Below are positions 1 through 11,894 of a stretch of 64,000 nucleotides of DNA, in pieces. This DNA is from Reticulitermes speratus (taxonomy: Eukaryota; Arthropoda; Insecta; Blattodea; Rhinotermitidae). Position numbers and translations under genes: made by a program. Positions within the stretch are counted from its first letter, which is position 1, and each line of letters opens with the position of its first letter. The notes under the pieces were generated by a model, which was not told the origin of the DNA, did not search any database, and saw nothing but the letters and a program-made list of their open reading frames with translations. The DNA lies in contig JAJKFL010000013.1 of assembly GCA_021186555.1 (NCBI GenBank), forward strand, positions 15,121,243 through 15,185,242. Reading direction: 5' to 3'.

Positions 1-344
1 CGTTTGGCAATACTGCGTGACGTCGTCGCCCGTCATACGCTAGGAGCGCTGTGGATCAGGAATCGCTTGCGTATGTTTATTCGCACGAGGTTCTATTAAC
101 TCTGATTTTCTCACGTGATGTGAAGTGAATTCATCAACAATATTGTGTAATATTTGTGTTGGTATGCGTTTTCATTTATCTTGTTAATGTGCTTTATGAA
201 GAGAATATTTTGCATCTGGTGCTCATGTACGTAACTGAAGCGCTCGGTGAATACCCGAGACGTAACTTTCTCCCAGGATGGTTTCGTTAAGGGGAATTAC
301 CAAGTTCGTAGAACCGTCAATAAGTAAAATGGCCGTAAAAATGC
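1..344 (+). promoter_or_regulatory. CpG-rich putative promoter and first exon of the IkappaB-like gene
   Basis: About 25 CpG dinucleotides occur in the first 350 bases (eight in the first 60), whereas the DNA from 600 to 7600 has almost none. That is the pattern of an unmethylated 5' end in a gene-body-methylating insect. An E-box CACGTG lies at 112-117 and a CRE-like TGACGTCG at 18-25. A strong splice donor (C|GTAAGT) follows base 344. A small open frame from ATG 278 (MVSLRGITKF...) runs 22 codons to this donor and ends in phase 1, so it does not join the exon at 10034 in the main frame. Either the exon is 5' UTR with an upstream ORF, or an unseen exon lies between. That it belongs to gene 1 is inferred from strand and position. 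Confidence 0.45.
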
Positions 345-1428
345 GTAAGTATGTCGTATAGTTGTGTTAGTAGTTAAAATCAGTTTTTAAACTGCGTCTA
401 TGAACTGTCGTTTGAATATCACCCGCCAATATATGGCAGCATATAAATAACTGATGGCATGGAGGCCAAATTTCGGCTTTTACATGCGTGAAATAATATA
501 CTTTTGAACTTATAAAGAAGAAAACAGGAGTATGAGTACATTATTTTTCATAGTTACATTCGTTTGAGATTTTGAACATTTAACAGGAGGGTGAAAGGAA
601 AATATCCGCTGTTATAGGTTAATGACCTTGCCCTCGTGAGGTCTCGTGTACAATTCCCAACAGGAAAGTCATATGCATATAAGAATTGTATTGAAATTGG
701 GAGTATTGGCCTAATGTATGGTCCGTTTTAATTTTGATACGAATTTTGTGATTAGAGCAAATCCAGATGAAGTGCTTATGTTGCCTTCCCACCATGGTTT
801 TGTGTTGCTTCTGATTTTTCACGGTACTCTGATTCAAAACATTGAATGTCTTATAAGTATACTCATTCTGTTTTATGTGTATTGTGAATACTGATGTGTT
901 TATGTGACAGAAGAAGGAGTTTTATAATAATGTTGAATTGGTAAAGGTAATATATTACAATGACGTGGAAAAAAAATTCAGAGCTTCCCAGTTGTGTTGC
1001 AGGATTTCATATATAGTTCTTGGGACATCTGTAGTATTTTCATGTTCTCAAAACACAGCTTTCATGTGGTAAATATATTGTATATGACATTTCTTCAAAT
1101 GTGTATGCAGTAGAACCCTATTTCTGGTTGTGAGAGAGTAGAACCTGAATATCTCACTTACATATGGTGTGTGAAAAATGAATTGAAGTTGGTGGTATGA
1201 AGAAAGTGAAAAGTGAAAAGAATTGGGGTACTGCCATACTTGCTGCACTGAATGCAACTTGGCTGTGTGATATGCTGGGTGGAATGGCTGTGTAATGAGT
1301 TTAGACTTTGTGTGTGTGTGTAATTGAGAACAGTGTAAAATGTGTGAATTTATAGACATTCCACATATGTTAATTAGTGAGCTATGTAAAGGTGGTAGTG
1401 TATAGGTACCCTATGCTTGTAATGAAAG

Positions 1429-1640
1429 TATATGGTGGGAGTGGAGGTATGCCTCCATAATTTCTTAACCCCAGCACTAGATGGAGGTCAGTGGTCAGCT
1501 TCACGCACTGACTGCTTTACCTCTGGGAAAACAGACCCCAGTACCCATTGCATAGGAGACTGGTTGGGCCCCAGATCCTTGGTTGTCCAGACCATAGCCC
1601 TAGTCACTAGACTGACGACACTATCCTGCCTCCCAAATAC
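1429..1640 (-). mobile_element. SINE A, tRNA-derived, minus strand
   Basis: Shares CACTAGATGGAGG, CAGTACCCATTG, AGGAGACTGG and GGGCCCCAGA with the other A copies, and ends in the tRNA-like head (read on the minus strand: GATAGTGTCGTCAGTCTAGTGACTAG). The B box is deleted in this copy. Only three CpG remain. Confidence 0.75.
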
Positions 1641-3442
1641 TGCTCGAGGAGGAACTGTGAAGCATAAGTGTGATTAATTAATTTTGTATGCAGAATTGAC
1701 ATTGAATTTTAAACAGTGTCGTGAGAGGCAAGTTGACTGTGGTACAGAATAAATACTTTCTGTGAGAAAGGAAACTTACTGGAGGTATAAGTTTTAGTGC
1801 TTACAACAGGTTTATGTAAACACACGTGACCTAAAAGTGGTGTGTTATGCAGTGTTATGGACCAGGCAAGTATGTCCCCAACCTTTTGTTGCGAACTGTG
1901 TGGCCCCAAAATAATACCAATGCTCTCTTGAACCAGAACTGAAGGAGACAGTGTTGTGTATAAGTAATTTGCACTCCTGACTAAGACATTAGTGATGTTC
2001 AGTCCTGTAAGTAAATGCATGGATAGCACTTCGAAAGTATGTGATGTGTACTTCCTTTTACATCCTTCCAGCTGATTAGTTACTAATTATTCTGTAATCA
2101 AAGCTGTTGGAAGCAACATTAAATAAACAAAGAATAACTAAAGTAAACCTACAGCTGAAATAACACACATATGAAGTACAGTAAACTGAAACAAACAATG
2201 GATGAACTTTGATTTTTTACAGCAGATATGGATTATTTAGAAGGGTAGTCTTTTTATCACAAATTCAACACATATTGTAATAAGCTACAGAGCTGCATGC
2301 TAATACTGGCTGTAGCATCTACTATTCTGATGTTTTGTTTTGTGCCATTGTATTTTGAAAATCAATTGCCATTCAAGCATGTTGTGGAAAAGAAGATAGG
2401 CTTGAACCCTGCATATTTTGGTGGAGTGCTCATGAATGAATCTGGCCAAGAAGTGAATGAAAAATGGCTTTCTGAATTGTTTCCAGTGCATAATCAGAAG
2501 CATTGCATATCATACAATTATGCATTCACATTCTGTTTTGATCTTCCTCAAATTGTGGGGGAGGGGGGAGTTACACACCCTAAAATTGTCACTGTAAGGA
2601 GAATCAGAAAAAAAACAGTATTACAGTCAACTGCATTCAGATAATGCAATGGGGCATCATCTTACTGAGCTGATATTCCAATTTTAAGAACATAATTCGT
2701 CCATAGTTTGACATCAATGAAAAGTTTTGCATTCTCTCGACAGACTGCTTGGTTAAGAGGCTGTTGCTGTGTAGCAGGGTTAGTTTTTTGAGGTGTATGA
2801 TTTAAGACGAAACATTACTTAGAATAGCAGTCATAATGGAATCTCCACTACACAAGCTTCCCCATGTGGAGCCCATGACAATCGTACACAGTATACCATT
2901 GTTTTACAGAGCATTGGGAATCGTGGGACAAGGACATAAGAAAATGGAATATCTTCCAGCGGTATCACCTCATTATGCAGTTAACTTCAATTATAGTTTT
3001 GTTTTCATAACCCTATTACAAATCATAGTTTTTGGCTCTAGTACTCCTGCCATACGATGGCAATAGTAACGTGATATTTTTAAGTGAAAAATACTTTTCA
3101 AGAATTATTTTATTTCTGTTATGAAAGAAGTAAGTTTTCATGCTGTCTGTGATGAACATTTATGCCCTTTATTTACATATAATGTATTGAGGTAACCAAG
3201 AAGAGTATGGAAATCACATTTTTCAGATACAAGGAACAAAAAATCCAATTAACAGAAATGTGTTTATAATGACAGAAAGGAAGAAAAGTTTTGTGAATAC
3301 CCCATATATGATTGAAGAAGCTTTCACTTTTTGAGCCACAATTGGTTTGTACATTGTGAAGAATGTGAAGGTGGTAATGAATGTGTTTTTTATTTGAAAG
3401 ACAAAGAATTTTGTATTTAAAGGTGCTTTTCTGTAATTGTGT

Positions 3443-3745
3443 GTAAAGGTAAAGTAAAGGTAATGTTGTTCCTTGAATGCTGTTCCTTTCCACACCATGA
3501 AAGTGTATGGGGATTGGAGGTATACTGGTAGCTACACTCATTCTTAATGTTGGTACTGGTTGGAAGTGTGTGGCCAGCTTTCACATCCCAGCTTTACCCC
3601 CTGCAAAAGTGTTCCCAGTACCTATTGAATAGGAGGCAGGGTGGCCCCAGAGCCAGTCTGGATACTTACGAGAATAGGAAAATTCTCTCCCTGCCAGGAA
3701 TCGAACCACAGTTCTATATTAACTATGTTGTCCTGGCTCCTCAGT
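3443..3745 (-). mobile_element. SINE A, near full length, minus strand
   Basis: About 300 bp. The 3' tail appears on the + strand as GTAAAGGTAAAGTAAAGG, i.e. (TTTAC)n on the element's own strand. The body and B box follow (CCAGGAATCGAACC = GGTTCGATTCCTGG on the minus strand). A simple TTTAC-type tail and tRNA head are the marks of a tRNA-derived SINE. Confidence 0.8.
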
Positions 3746-3889
3746 AATTGTATGTACCAATGACTATGTGGTATGTCATTTTTCTAGGACACCTGAAGAA
3801 TGGATTTAAATATATATGGGGGGCATTTAAGTTGCACCTTTAGATTTCCATGGTTGGAAGTGGCAAAGAAAGAGAACTGATAGAAGTGT

Positions 3890-4075
3890 CAAGATTTGAA
3901 TATTCTTGGGTTTCAGAGGAGTGTGCTTCCTCCATCTTTAGGGTTATTTTCTTCTTGAGACTCCTCAAACCATGGCACTTCTGAACATTGGTAACTATTT
4001 ACCAGTCAACATGGCATCAGATCCCTGAAAATTTGAATCTGTACCAGCCCTGCTGTAAGCACCTCAAATCTTGCA
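3890..4075. repeat. Hairpin MITE relic (GAAGATTCAAGTCTTC family)
   Basis: Imperfect inverted repeat: CAAGATTTGAATATTC, CAGAGGAGTG and TCCTCCATCTTTAGGG pair with CACTTCTGAACATTGG, ACCAGTCAACATGGCATC and AAAATTTGAATCTG. It has the same wording as the elements at 4445 and 49148. Heavily decayed. Confidence 0.5.
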
Positions 4076-4444
4076 GTGACAGAAATGTGCTGTGTAAGGT
4101 ATGAACTAATTTTGGGTGGGTCCAATGTTTGGCTTTTGTGATGAAGGTGATGAACCCTTTGGTTCTATAGGAAAGGATTTATTGTTCATCTGAATATTAG
4201 ACCATCAATACTGTACCATGGAGTGAATGAAATCCAGTGGGACAGGAGCGTAATGAAATGGCATGAATATGAGTTACAGATATTTGTATTTGAAATATCT
4301 AGAATTCAGTTACTGTAATATGATGAACTGGGTTTAATAAATGTAGTTGTTATGCAATTATAATTGTATTAGAATCAGCGGCATTTGTTTCACATTTGCA
4401 TTGGTTTCAGTAGAAGTTCAGGCTTCTTGTCTCTGTGTGATGTT

Positions 4445-4659
4445 TGAGGTTCTCACAGCAGTGTTGAAGATTCAAATCTTCTGGTAAATGACACCATGTC
4501 GACTGACAGATTAGTTACCAGCGTTTCAAAGGAGTTTGGACTGCTTAAACCCTGAAGATAGAGGCAGCAAGCTCCTCTGAAATGTCAGTAGCTACTTGTG
4601 GACGTGACTTTACATTCCAGAGGACTTGAACCATCATCAGTACCACTGTGACAACCTCA
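4445..4659. mobile_element. MITE with TGAGGTTCTCACAGC termini
   Basis: 215-bp non-coding element. The left end TGAGGTTCTCACAGCAGTG is the inverse of the right end CACTGTGACAACCTCA. Inside are a second inverted pair (GATTCAAATCTTCTGG / CCAGAGGACTTGAACC) and GAAGATAGAGGCAGCAAGCTCC, shared with the copy at 49148. No transposase. Family of origin unknown. Confidence 0.6.
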
Positions 4660-6152
4660 GACCTCAGCAGACTTAATGTTTCTTATCTCCCATATTCAGA
4701 ACTTATGTCCTGTGATACATAACTGACTGTTGACTAGATGCATTCCAACGAAGCTGATTAAAACCTACTTACTCATATTGTTGCCCAAGCAGCAGTTTCA
4801 GTTGCATATCCAGAGCTCAGCTTCTATTCTTTAGAATATAAATACAGACAGGTTGTATGTACATAACTAGACTTTCACTATAGATAGCAGTCATGTTGAA
4901 AATACAAATGTTATGGACAAGGAAAATTTTACCCTTCATTTTCCATTGCCAAGACTACTTTCTTTGATATAGTTGCCAATTCACTTTCTAGTAAAATATT
5001 TGTTTTACTTTATCCACTTTTAATTGAGATGTGGGTTAAGCTGCACTATGAATTTAAGCTTCTCAGTTTGCAGTTGGAAAAGTAGGGAAGTTCTTAATCA
5101 ACCAAGCACCTATCCATTTCTGCAGAAGTACTTTGCCCTATTTGATAGTTACTTATGTGTATGTAACAGAATATGTGGCTACAGGTTTATTGCTTTTGGA
5201 AGTTTAAGTTACATGGTAGTTAATTATAGACACATAAATGAAGTAAAATTTTTTGAGGGTGTGTGCTCTGATCATGAAACTGAGTATTTCAGTAGTTTTT
5301 GTTTCCATTGTTAGAGGTAGTTTTAATTTGATGAACCATTTTGTAATGATAAGACAGATATCACATTGACTGTCTCGATTGTTAGCGTCAGTTTTAGCTT
5401 ATATTTTTGAGTGACGGGATTAGATGACAGAGACTGGGATGATACTTGGTTTTTAAATAAAGGAGAAGCACATTTTAGACACACATTTCATTTTGCATGT
5501 ACATCTGTTGTAACATTGAATTGCAGCTAGTAACTAAATTTGCTACTGTATGAAGTAACGTTTCTTCCTTGACATATTATTAGTTGCAGAGAAGCTCAGT
5601 TTCATCACCCTAACAGTAATAGGTGACGAGTACAAATTGTGAAACTCCTATTACGTAATTTCTTCCATTGTTCTCTTACTTCCTGTCTTGTAGGACTAAA
5701 TGTCCTCAGCACTTTGATTTAAATTCGCTCAATCTGTGTTCTTCCCTCATAGAGTAAACAGCCTTATTTCATACCAGGTTCTATTTTATGTATATTTATC
5801 TCAAAATTTTATCTTACTGTTTCCCATCTACTAACCTCTGACCCATTCCTCTATCCCCCAAACCTATTCTTCTACTCACAATCTCTTCCAGCAGTTCTTT
5901 CACCTACCTGATGTATATGGTTTATTTGCATAGTACTGAGTCATTGCTGCTTTCTTATTAATGCTGATGCCGTCACATTGAGATGGTACATATGTTTCAC
6001 GTGGGTTTTACATCCTCATGCCTTGAAATAAGGTCACATAATGGCTGATATTGTTTATTGTCTGTCTAGTTGGTGTTACTGTTGCTATAACGTGTGTTTA
6101 TTCTCCCTTCACCCCACCATCAGACTGTGTGTTTTGGGGGAGATTATTTTCT

Positions 6153-6174
6153 CCCCCCCCCCCCCCCCCCCCCC
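6153..6174. repeat. 22-base C tract
   Basis: Uninterrupted cytosines in the first intron of the IkappaB-like gene. Confidence 0.95.
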
Positions 6175-7635
6175 TCAAACAAATGTGTTCACGGAGGTGA
6201 TCTGATAAATGCACTCACATGCATATGCAGGCTGACCATCAATGTGTATTATACAAGTACATTTATACACAGTGCAGATTACATTAATTTCTAATTGGAA
6301 CTTTTGTGTACGATTGAAGACACTAATAGTTGTTGTGGTGATAAGAGCTATTTAATCCATTAGCATTAAATTTCTTTTGCTTTAGCAAGAGGTCTGTTTG
6401 TTTTTACAAACATTGTATGTTGAATTCTTTCCTTGGCCAAAGATCAAACCACTGCTTCCATTTCAGACTGAACAAAGCTTGATGCAGTAACTCAGTGGTG
6501 TTCAGAAATGACACTGTAATCTACTTTCTTGTGTGCTCTTTGGCTAAGTAGATACATTTTTAAGTAATGTCCATGCACTCTGTAAAATTTTAGAAGTAAC
6601 TGAACTGAAATTTGTCAGTACCTCCTTATGCTCAGTGGAAAGCTTTCTTCCTTTAGTGCAATAGACATGGTTTCTTGGCATTAACAGACACAGTGAAATT
6701 TCTATGGTAAAAATGCATTGGTTCCAGGATGTTAGTAAATTTACTTCTGTTAGTTTTCTGTTGTCAGTATGTATTAGATAGAAGTCTGGTTACCCTGCAT
6801 GTAGTTCGACATCACAGTGTTATCAGCAGACCTTTGTATTTGAATATGAAGATTTTAGGATTAGGGTATTCCATTTAATAAACCTAAGTAAACCACTTAT
6901 TGTGATGTGTTGAGTGTACCATATGTTAACCTTTCCTGCATTGGATGTGATTTGTTAATTTTCCTTTATTGAAATGGTGCTTTGCTACCTGATCCCATTG
7001 TTTGTTCAGCATGCTGTTACAATGCTTCTTCAGGTAATTGGGTCATCATAAGATAACCACAAATGCTGTGGCCTTAAACCTTTGTCCGTCTTCATGCAAC
7101 AGTATGATTCAGGCTTTGAACATATATTACTGTTTAAGATTTTGTCATTGTCTTATTTTTTATTTTGAGTAGGTTGCTGTTGTATACTGCACAAGTAATA
7201 GCATAGATTTCTTTCTCAATTAAGAATATTTTTATGAACTGTAACGTAAAAATTGCTGTTTATGTTTTATTGATGTTTGCACTAAGTTTGAACAAAAGGA
7301 AATTTATGAGTTTCCAGCAGTATGCAGTGTTCTTAGTATTTGTGAAAAATTCACAGGGAACATACATAACCATTGGATGTCTGACTGTTGATGAGCAGGT
7401 AGCTGTATTTTCAAGAAATTGGTCTGGTAAAACATTTTTGATTTTGTTGATGTGAGGGTTGCGTCTCTTCACAGTCTTCAGATTTATCCAGAAACGTAAC
7501 CTGCCAGGCAATTCAACAAAGCAACAATGCACATACAGTAGTGAAAAATGAAGAATAGTGGAAGGGGATGACACTCTTAAGAGAGCAAAGTGGGTTTGTT
7601 CTGGTCATACAGACACAGTAAAAGGTGGACATTTC

Positions 7636-7867
7636 CTGCTTGACCGAGAAGCGGCGGCCACACCGGCGGCCGTTTGTGCGTTGCATGCCGCGTCTCGGGA
7701 GGGGTAACGGTCGGTGAAGGGAACAACACAGAGTATCGCAGTGATAATAACCTTTACAAAGTGTAATGAAAACTTGCACGTGCTGCAGAAGATGCTGAAA
7801 ATGTTGCCGTCCTGACCGAATGCATCGAGTATACCTGCGGAACGTATTGTTAACTCTGAAGTTCTTA
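7636..7867 (+). repeat. Dispersed repeat, copy 1 (second copy at 20071)
   Basis: About 230 bp, about 75-80% similar by eye to 20071-20301. Shared words include GTGATAATAACCTTTA, CCTGACCGAATGCA and ACCTGCGGAAC. CpG-rich in both copies. No coding potential or terminal structure recognised; possibly a SINE or MITE body. Confidence 0.6.
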
Positions 7868-8189
7868 TCTGGAATGTGTTGAGATCTCGCGGTGGATTTT
7901 GTTTCTTAGTTTGTCCAGAGTGTGGGAATTTGTTTGATACACTTATATTTTAAACTTTCCCACAAGTAAAAGTGACAAGCCACTTTGTTTGCTTGGAACT
8001 GGTTTTCCTAGCAACTGGCACCGAAATTTTATGCGACATATTCCAGCAGACTCATTTAAAATAGAGCTGCACTGAACACACACGCTGTTGAAAAGTGTAC
8101 CTCACTCGAAGCATGTTGTTACAGCACTGAATGGTTGACTGAGAAATGCATTACCAGAAGCAAGCAAACGCGATGATGCGTGGCGGAAG

Positions 8190-8380
8190 TCTCATCACCG
8201 ACTTCTGTCGGTACACTCACGCGGCGCATGTAAGTTTTGAAGCACAGCGAAAGGTTTTCGATGGCCGCGTAATTAGCCGCGATCTGTGTTCCCCATGTTG
8301 TCCTGATTTAACACCCTGTGAATTATTTGTGTCAGTCGGTGTCAGAATATGTTTTGAGAGCAACCTGTGTTTATTGTTAC
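8190..8380 (+). pseudogene. DDE transposase remnant (mariner/Tc1-like superfamily)
   Basis: The frame starting at 8146 reads AAHVSFEAQRKVFDGRVISR, then DLCSPCCPDLTPCELFVSVG. This aligns with the transposase core xHTAxV...FxxRVISRxxWPPRSPDLTPxDFFLWG known from insect DNA transposons. The catalytic D of SPDLTP(x)D has changed (SPCCPDLTPCE) and the FLWGYLK box is lost. A short, dead, single-exon scrap. Confidence 0.6.
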
Positions 8381-8562
8381 AAGGCATGTTCAATAATAGG
8401 TTCTTAGCTTGTAACTTACGTGTTAATCGAGCATTTCATTTTTCAGTACAAAGTAGCACTTGCTGTAGGGGTAAAATGCAACAGATGGTAGGCCTGTCAG
8501 ATGCTATTCTTGGGATAAGTTGATTTTTTTATGGAATTCATGCCGTTGTACTTACACTAAAC

Positions 8563-8978
8563 CAATGGTAATTTGTATTTACCGTCAGAGAGAACAATTG
8601 TATTAAAAAATGCTACATGTTTCGGTCTGTCTGGCTGTCGTCAGGCATAAATGTACATGATTTAAAAAACAAGTGAAATGCGTTAAAATATGTTGGAATG
8701 TGTGAGATCTCGTAAATTTTACAATTATATCATTGGAAAATTCGATATTTTATTTCATTTTTTATTTTGTATATAAAATACCTAATATTGTAGTGTTGCG
8801 ATAATTGTAAAATTTAGGAGATATCGCAAATTTCAACATTTTTAACGCATTTAACCCGGTTTTTAAATCAGTACATTTATGCCTGAAAATGGTCGTGTAG
8901 ACCGAAACGTGTAGCATAGTTGAACGTTGTTGAATACAATAAATTGTTGTCTTTGACGGTAAATACAAATTACCATTG
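8563..8978. mobile_element. Foldback element with ~190-bp inverted arms
   Basis: The left end CAATGGTAATTTGTATTTACCGTC is the inverse of the right end GACGGTAAATACAAATTACCATTG (21-24 bp almost perfect). Homology continues inward for most of each arm (CATTTATGCCTGA / TCAGGCATAAATG; GAAATGCG / CGCATTT). No coding capacity. The arms carry the CTGAxxA-hairpin-GAAAC motif discussed in the findings. Confidence 0.8.
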
Positions 8979-10033
8979 ATAAGTTCATGTGCACTGGCAG
9001 CAATGTTGGAGACTTGGTTCTCTGAGAAATTTGTAATATGATTCGGTTTTGATGGGCAAAACATGTTTCAGTCATTGAAATTTATTGCCAGTTGATAGAG
9101 GTGTGTGTTGAACCGTATAGACAAAGTGCTGCATGTCAGAAGGTGATGCAGAGAGTTTGTAAATGGTCAATTAAGACACCCATGATGATTGATGATTGCA
9201 TCAAATGGCGCAGCACAAAGACAAATGTGAATGCAGCAAGAGAGCAGGAACTAAGTTTGGGCCGCTGATTCTCAGTAATTATGAAGTGGAAATGGCTATT
9301 TGTGAATGGCTGTACTGGAATTTTGAAACTTGTCCCAGGATGGAACAGATGCATCAGCGTGCTTAGGGATTGTGTCAAGTGAAATAAATGAGCGACATGT
9401 AATGCTGTAATGGCTTCTTATTTGATTTTTATGATCTAAGGAGCCTTGCTTGCCCAACATTCTTGTTATAATTATGTGAAGCAACTGTCTTCATGTTACC
9501 AGAATGTATGTAAGAAAACTTTTCCTGGATATCCATTTCCAATTATCCAATCTCCATTATGTTTTTTATGAGATAGAAAACATCAACAAGAACCAATCCA
9601 GATGGAATTTGTTCTGTGTGAGAGGATGGGGGTATTTAAAACATCTTTCATGAATGTACAATGTGATCTTCTAAGTGCTTCCTGTGAAATGTAACGCTGT
9701 GTGTGCATCAGATCCATCTGACTGGGTAACTGAACAATTTCCAGGAAGGTCTCAGGTGATTACACTGTATACATTGCAGTGCCAAGTGAAATATTGGTAG
9801 AATTAAAAGAAGGCAACAGGAGTAAAATATTACATATCTGCGTGGCTTTTTAATCCTGCATCTAACAAGTTCCTTGAGGTACATTTATGCATTCCATGCA
9901 GCTGTACTGACTCCTATTTAAAATTACCTGTATTGAGTTCTCTGCTTGTTTGATCTTATGAATACAGAACAGATATAAGAACCAGATTCATTCTGTGTTG
10001 TACTGAAAGATTGCTTATCATTTTTTGTTGCAG

Positions 10034-11894
10034 GTGGATTATTGTTATATTTATTACTATTATTATGGTGGTGATGACTACAGCATGTTTGAAGGCATCA
10101 TGCAGCATTCAGAACTTGCTGCCAAGGAAGGAAGAATGGCCACACTGCGGGGAGGGCAGATACTCCGACAATATTGTAATAAACGAACTCAAAAGAGGCA
10201 AACTGAAATGTGTACTCCTGCTGTAGGCACAGACATGGAGAAGGGTCAGTCTTTGAGGTTCACTACGTCGCCTATTAAAGTTAGAGATTCTTGTCCCGTT
10301 ACCTCACCTGAACGCATAAAGGTGAAGTCCTTACCAGATTCAAAGCTGTCAACGTCTCAGACGCAGGTGATTGTGCGGAAGTTCTCTCTCCCACCATATG
10401 GAAGCGCAAAACCAAAGCAACGCTGGAAGCAGTTATGTAATTTACAGCATGAAATGACAACAACATTGCCAATGCCCAGTGTGAAAATCCTGCGCCCTTC
10501 CACACCTCTCACTCGAGAGTACCGTCCTGGTACACTGCAAATTTATCCTGCTGGTACATTGGATGTTATGAATAGCACTTCACAGAAACCACAAACCATT
10601 AAGAAAGTTGATTTGGATACTTCTGCCTCCAGCAAAGAAGAGAATTCTGTTCCTTCTCTTTCTCCCCCTGTGAACATTAAAACTGTTATGTCAGATGACA
10701 CATTAGTATCAAAAATTGATGTCAATGTGAAAGAAATATTGGATATGGCAGACGAAGTACAAGAAGTAGCTGAAGTTTCAAATGTAGGAGGGACTATAAA
10801 GTTTGGACCTTTTGAGACAGCATACAGTAACATTGGGATGGTTGGAGGGAAGTTCATGATATTCCAGCCATTACCTGGAACAAAACATGTCATTCAGCAA
10901 GAAGGTGGAAATTCTAAAGTGAATATGATAGTACTAAAGAGTCCTCAGGGTGCAGCTGTGGAAGCCATGAGTGGAAAAAGAGTGATAAAGTCAATAGTGG
11001 GTGAGAAGGAAGTGACAAGGAGTTTGTTGAAAACTTCACTTGTGCAGGGAAGTGTGAAAACTGGCTCTGAACAGTCCAGCAAGGAACATGGAGCTATGCA
11101 GGAAAATTTGAAACATAACTCTGAACCTACCGTGAAAGAGCAGAATGTTGTGTGGGGAAATTTGAAACTTAACTCCCAATTTGTCAACAAAGAGCAGAAT
11201 GTGGAACAGACAAGTCTGAAGCATAACTCTGAACCTGATAACAAGCAGCAGAATGTTGTTCAGCAAAACTTGAAACCTAGCTCTGAACTTTCTAAGAATG
11301 AACAGAATGTGAAGCTTGGAAACTGTAAGAATAACACTGAATCTTCAAGTAAAGAGCAAATTGTTACTGATGAGAACTTGAAACATGGTCCTGGAACAAG
11401 AAGTGGGGACCAAAATGTTGTATCGTATGGAAAGTTGAAGAGTGTGTCTGAACGAAGTTCAAAAGAGCAGAATATAGTCACAGTTCATCCATTACCACAG
11501 GAGCACAACTGTTTGCAAGTGACACAAGATGGTTTACAAGATACCATTGCTGAACCATTACAAACAACAGCTGTTGTTGCTCCACAGCAGACCTCGGCAC
11601 AGAATAAGAACAGTCATCATGTTATACATTTCGATAAAGTAACAGAAGATGTAAGTGCAGAGCAAAAACAGCTGCAAAAACTGCACCTTGAAATCCTCAT
11701 GATGAAGAGAAGGCAGAATATTGCAATGCAAGTAGAACGTAATGTGCTACGTGCTAAGGAGCTCAAACTGGTTCAAGAAGTAATGCTTCCTGCACGCAAG
11801 GTACTCTTGTCTGAGATGAGTACACAAACCAACCTGTTTTCTCTAGTTGAGCCTGGGCGTATGGTCGAGATGATGATCAGTTCTGAGAAGCCAG
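10034..11894 (+). CDS. IkappaB-like gene: large N-terminal exon
   Basis: This 1861-bp exon lies between a pyrimidine-rich acceptor (TTTTTTGTTGCAG) and donor CCAG|GTAAGT. The frame is already open at the acceptor and begins with a tyrosine-rich stretch (VDYCYIYYYYYGGDDYSMF). The first ATG is at 10085; an upstream exon may add residues. It encodes a basic serine/proline-rich region, a compact segment around VGGTIKFGPFETAYSNIGM at 10783-10839, the eight-unit repeat array, and a C-terminal charged helix (QKLHLEILMMKRRQN). It ends in phase 1 (leftover G), matching the next exon. No enzymatic or DNA-binding domain is recognisable. Confidence 0.85.

Larger units (their letters stand above)
345..10033 (+). 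other. Putative first intron of the IkappaB-like gene, CpG-poor and repeat-filled
   Basis: This stretch is bounded by a GTAAGT donor at 345 and a TTTTTTGTTGCAG acceptor ending at 10033. Apart from the repeats listed separately (SINE copies near 1.4 and 3.5 kb, hairpin MITEs near 3.9 and 4.4 kb, a C tract at 6153-6174, a dispersed repeat at 7.6 kb, transposase remains at 8.2 kb and a foldback element at 8.6-9.0 kb) I see no exon I can support. Short open frames such as 2297-2644 have no recognisable motif. Confidence 0.4.

Noticed and set aside
2297-2644. 115-codon open frame with a hydrophobic start
   Set aside because: No motif, no splice or promoter context, CpG-poor intronic DNA, and an overlapping antisense frame; likely chance.
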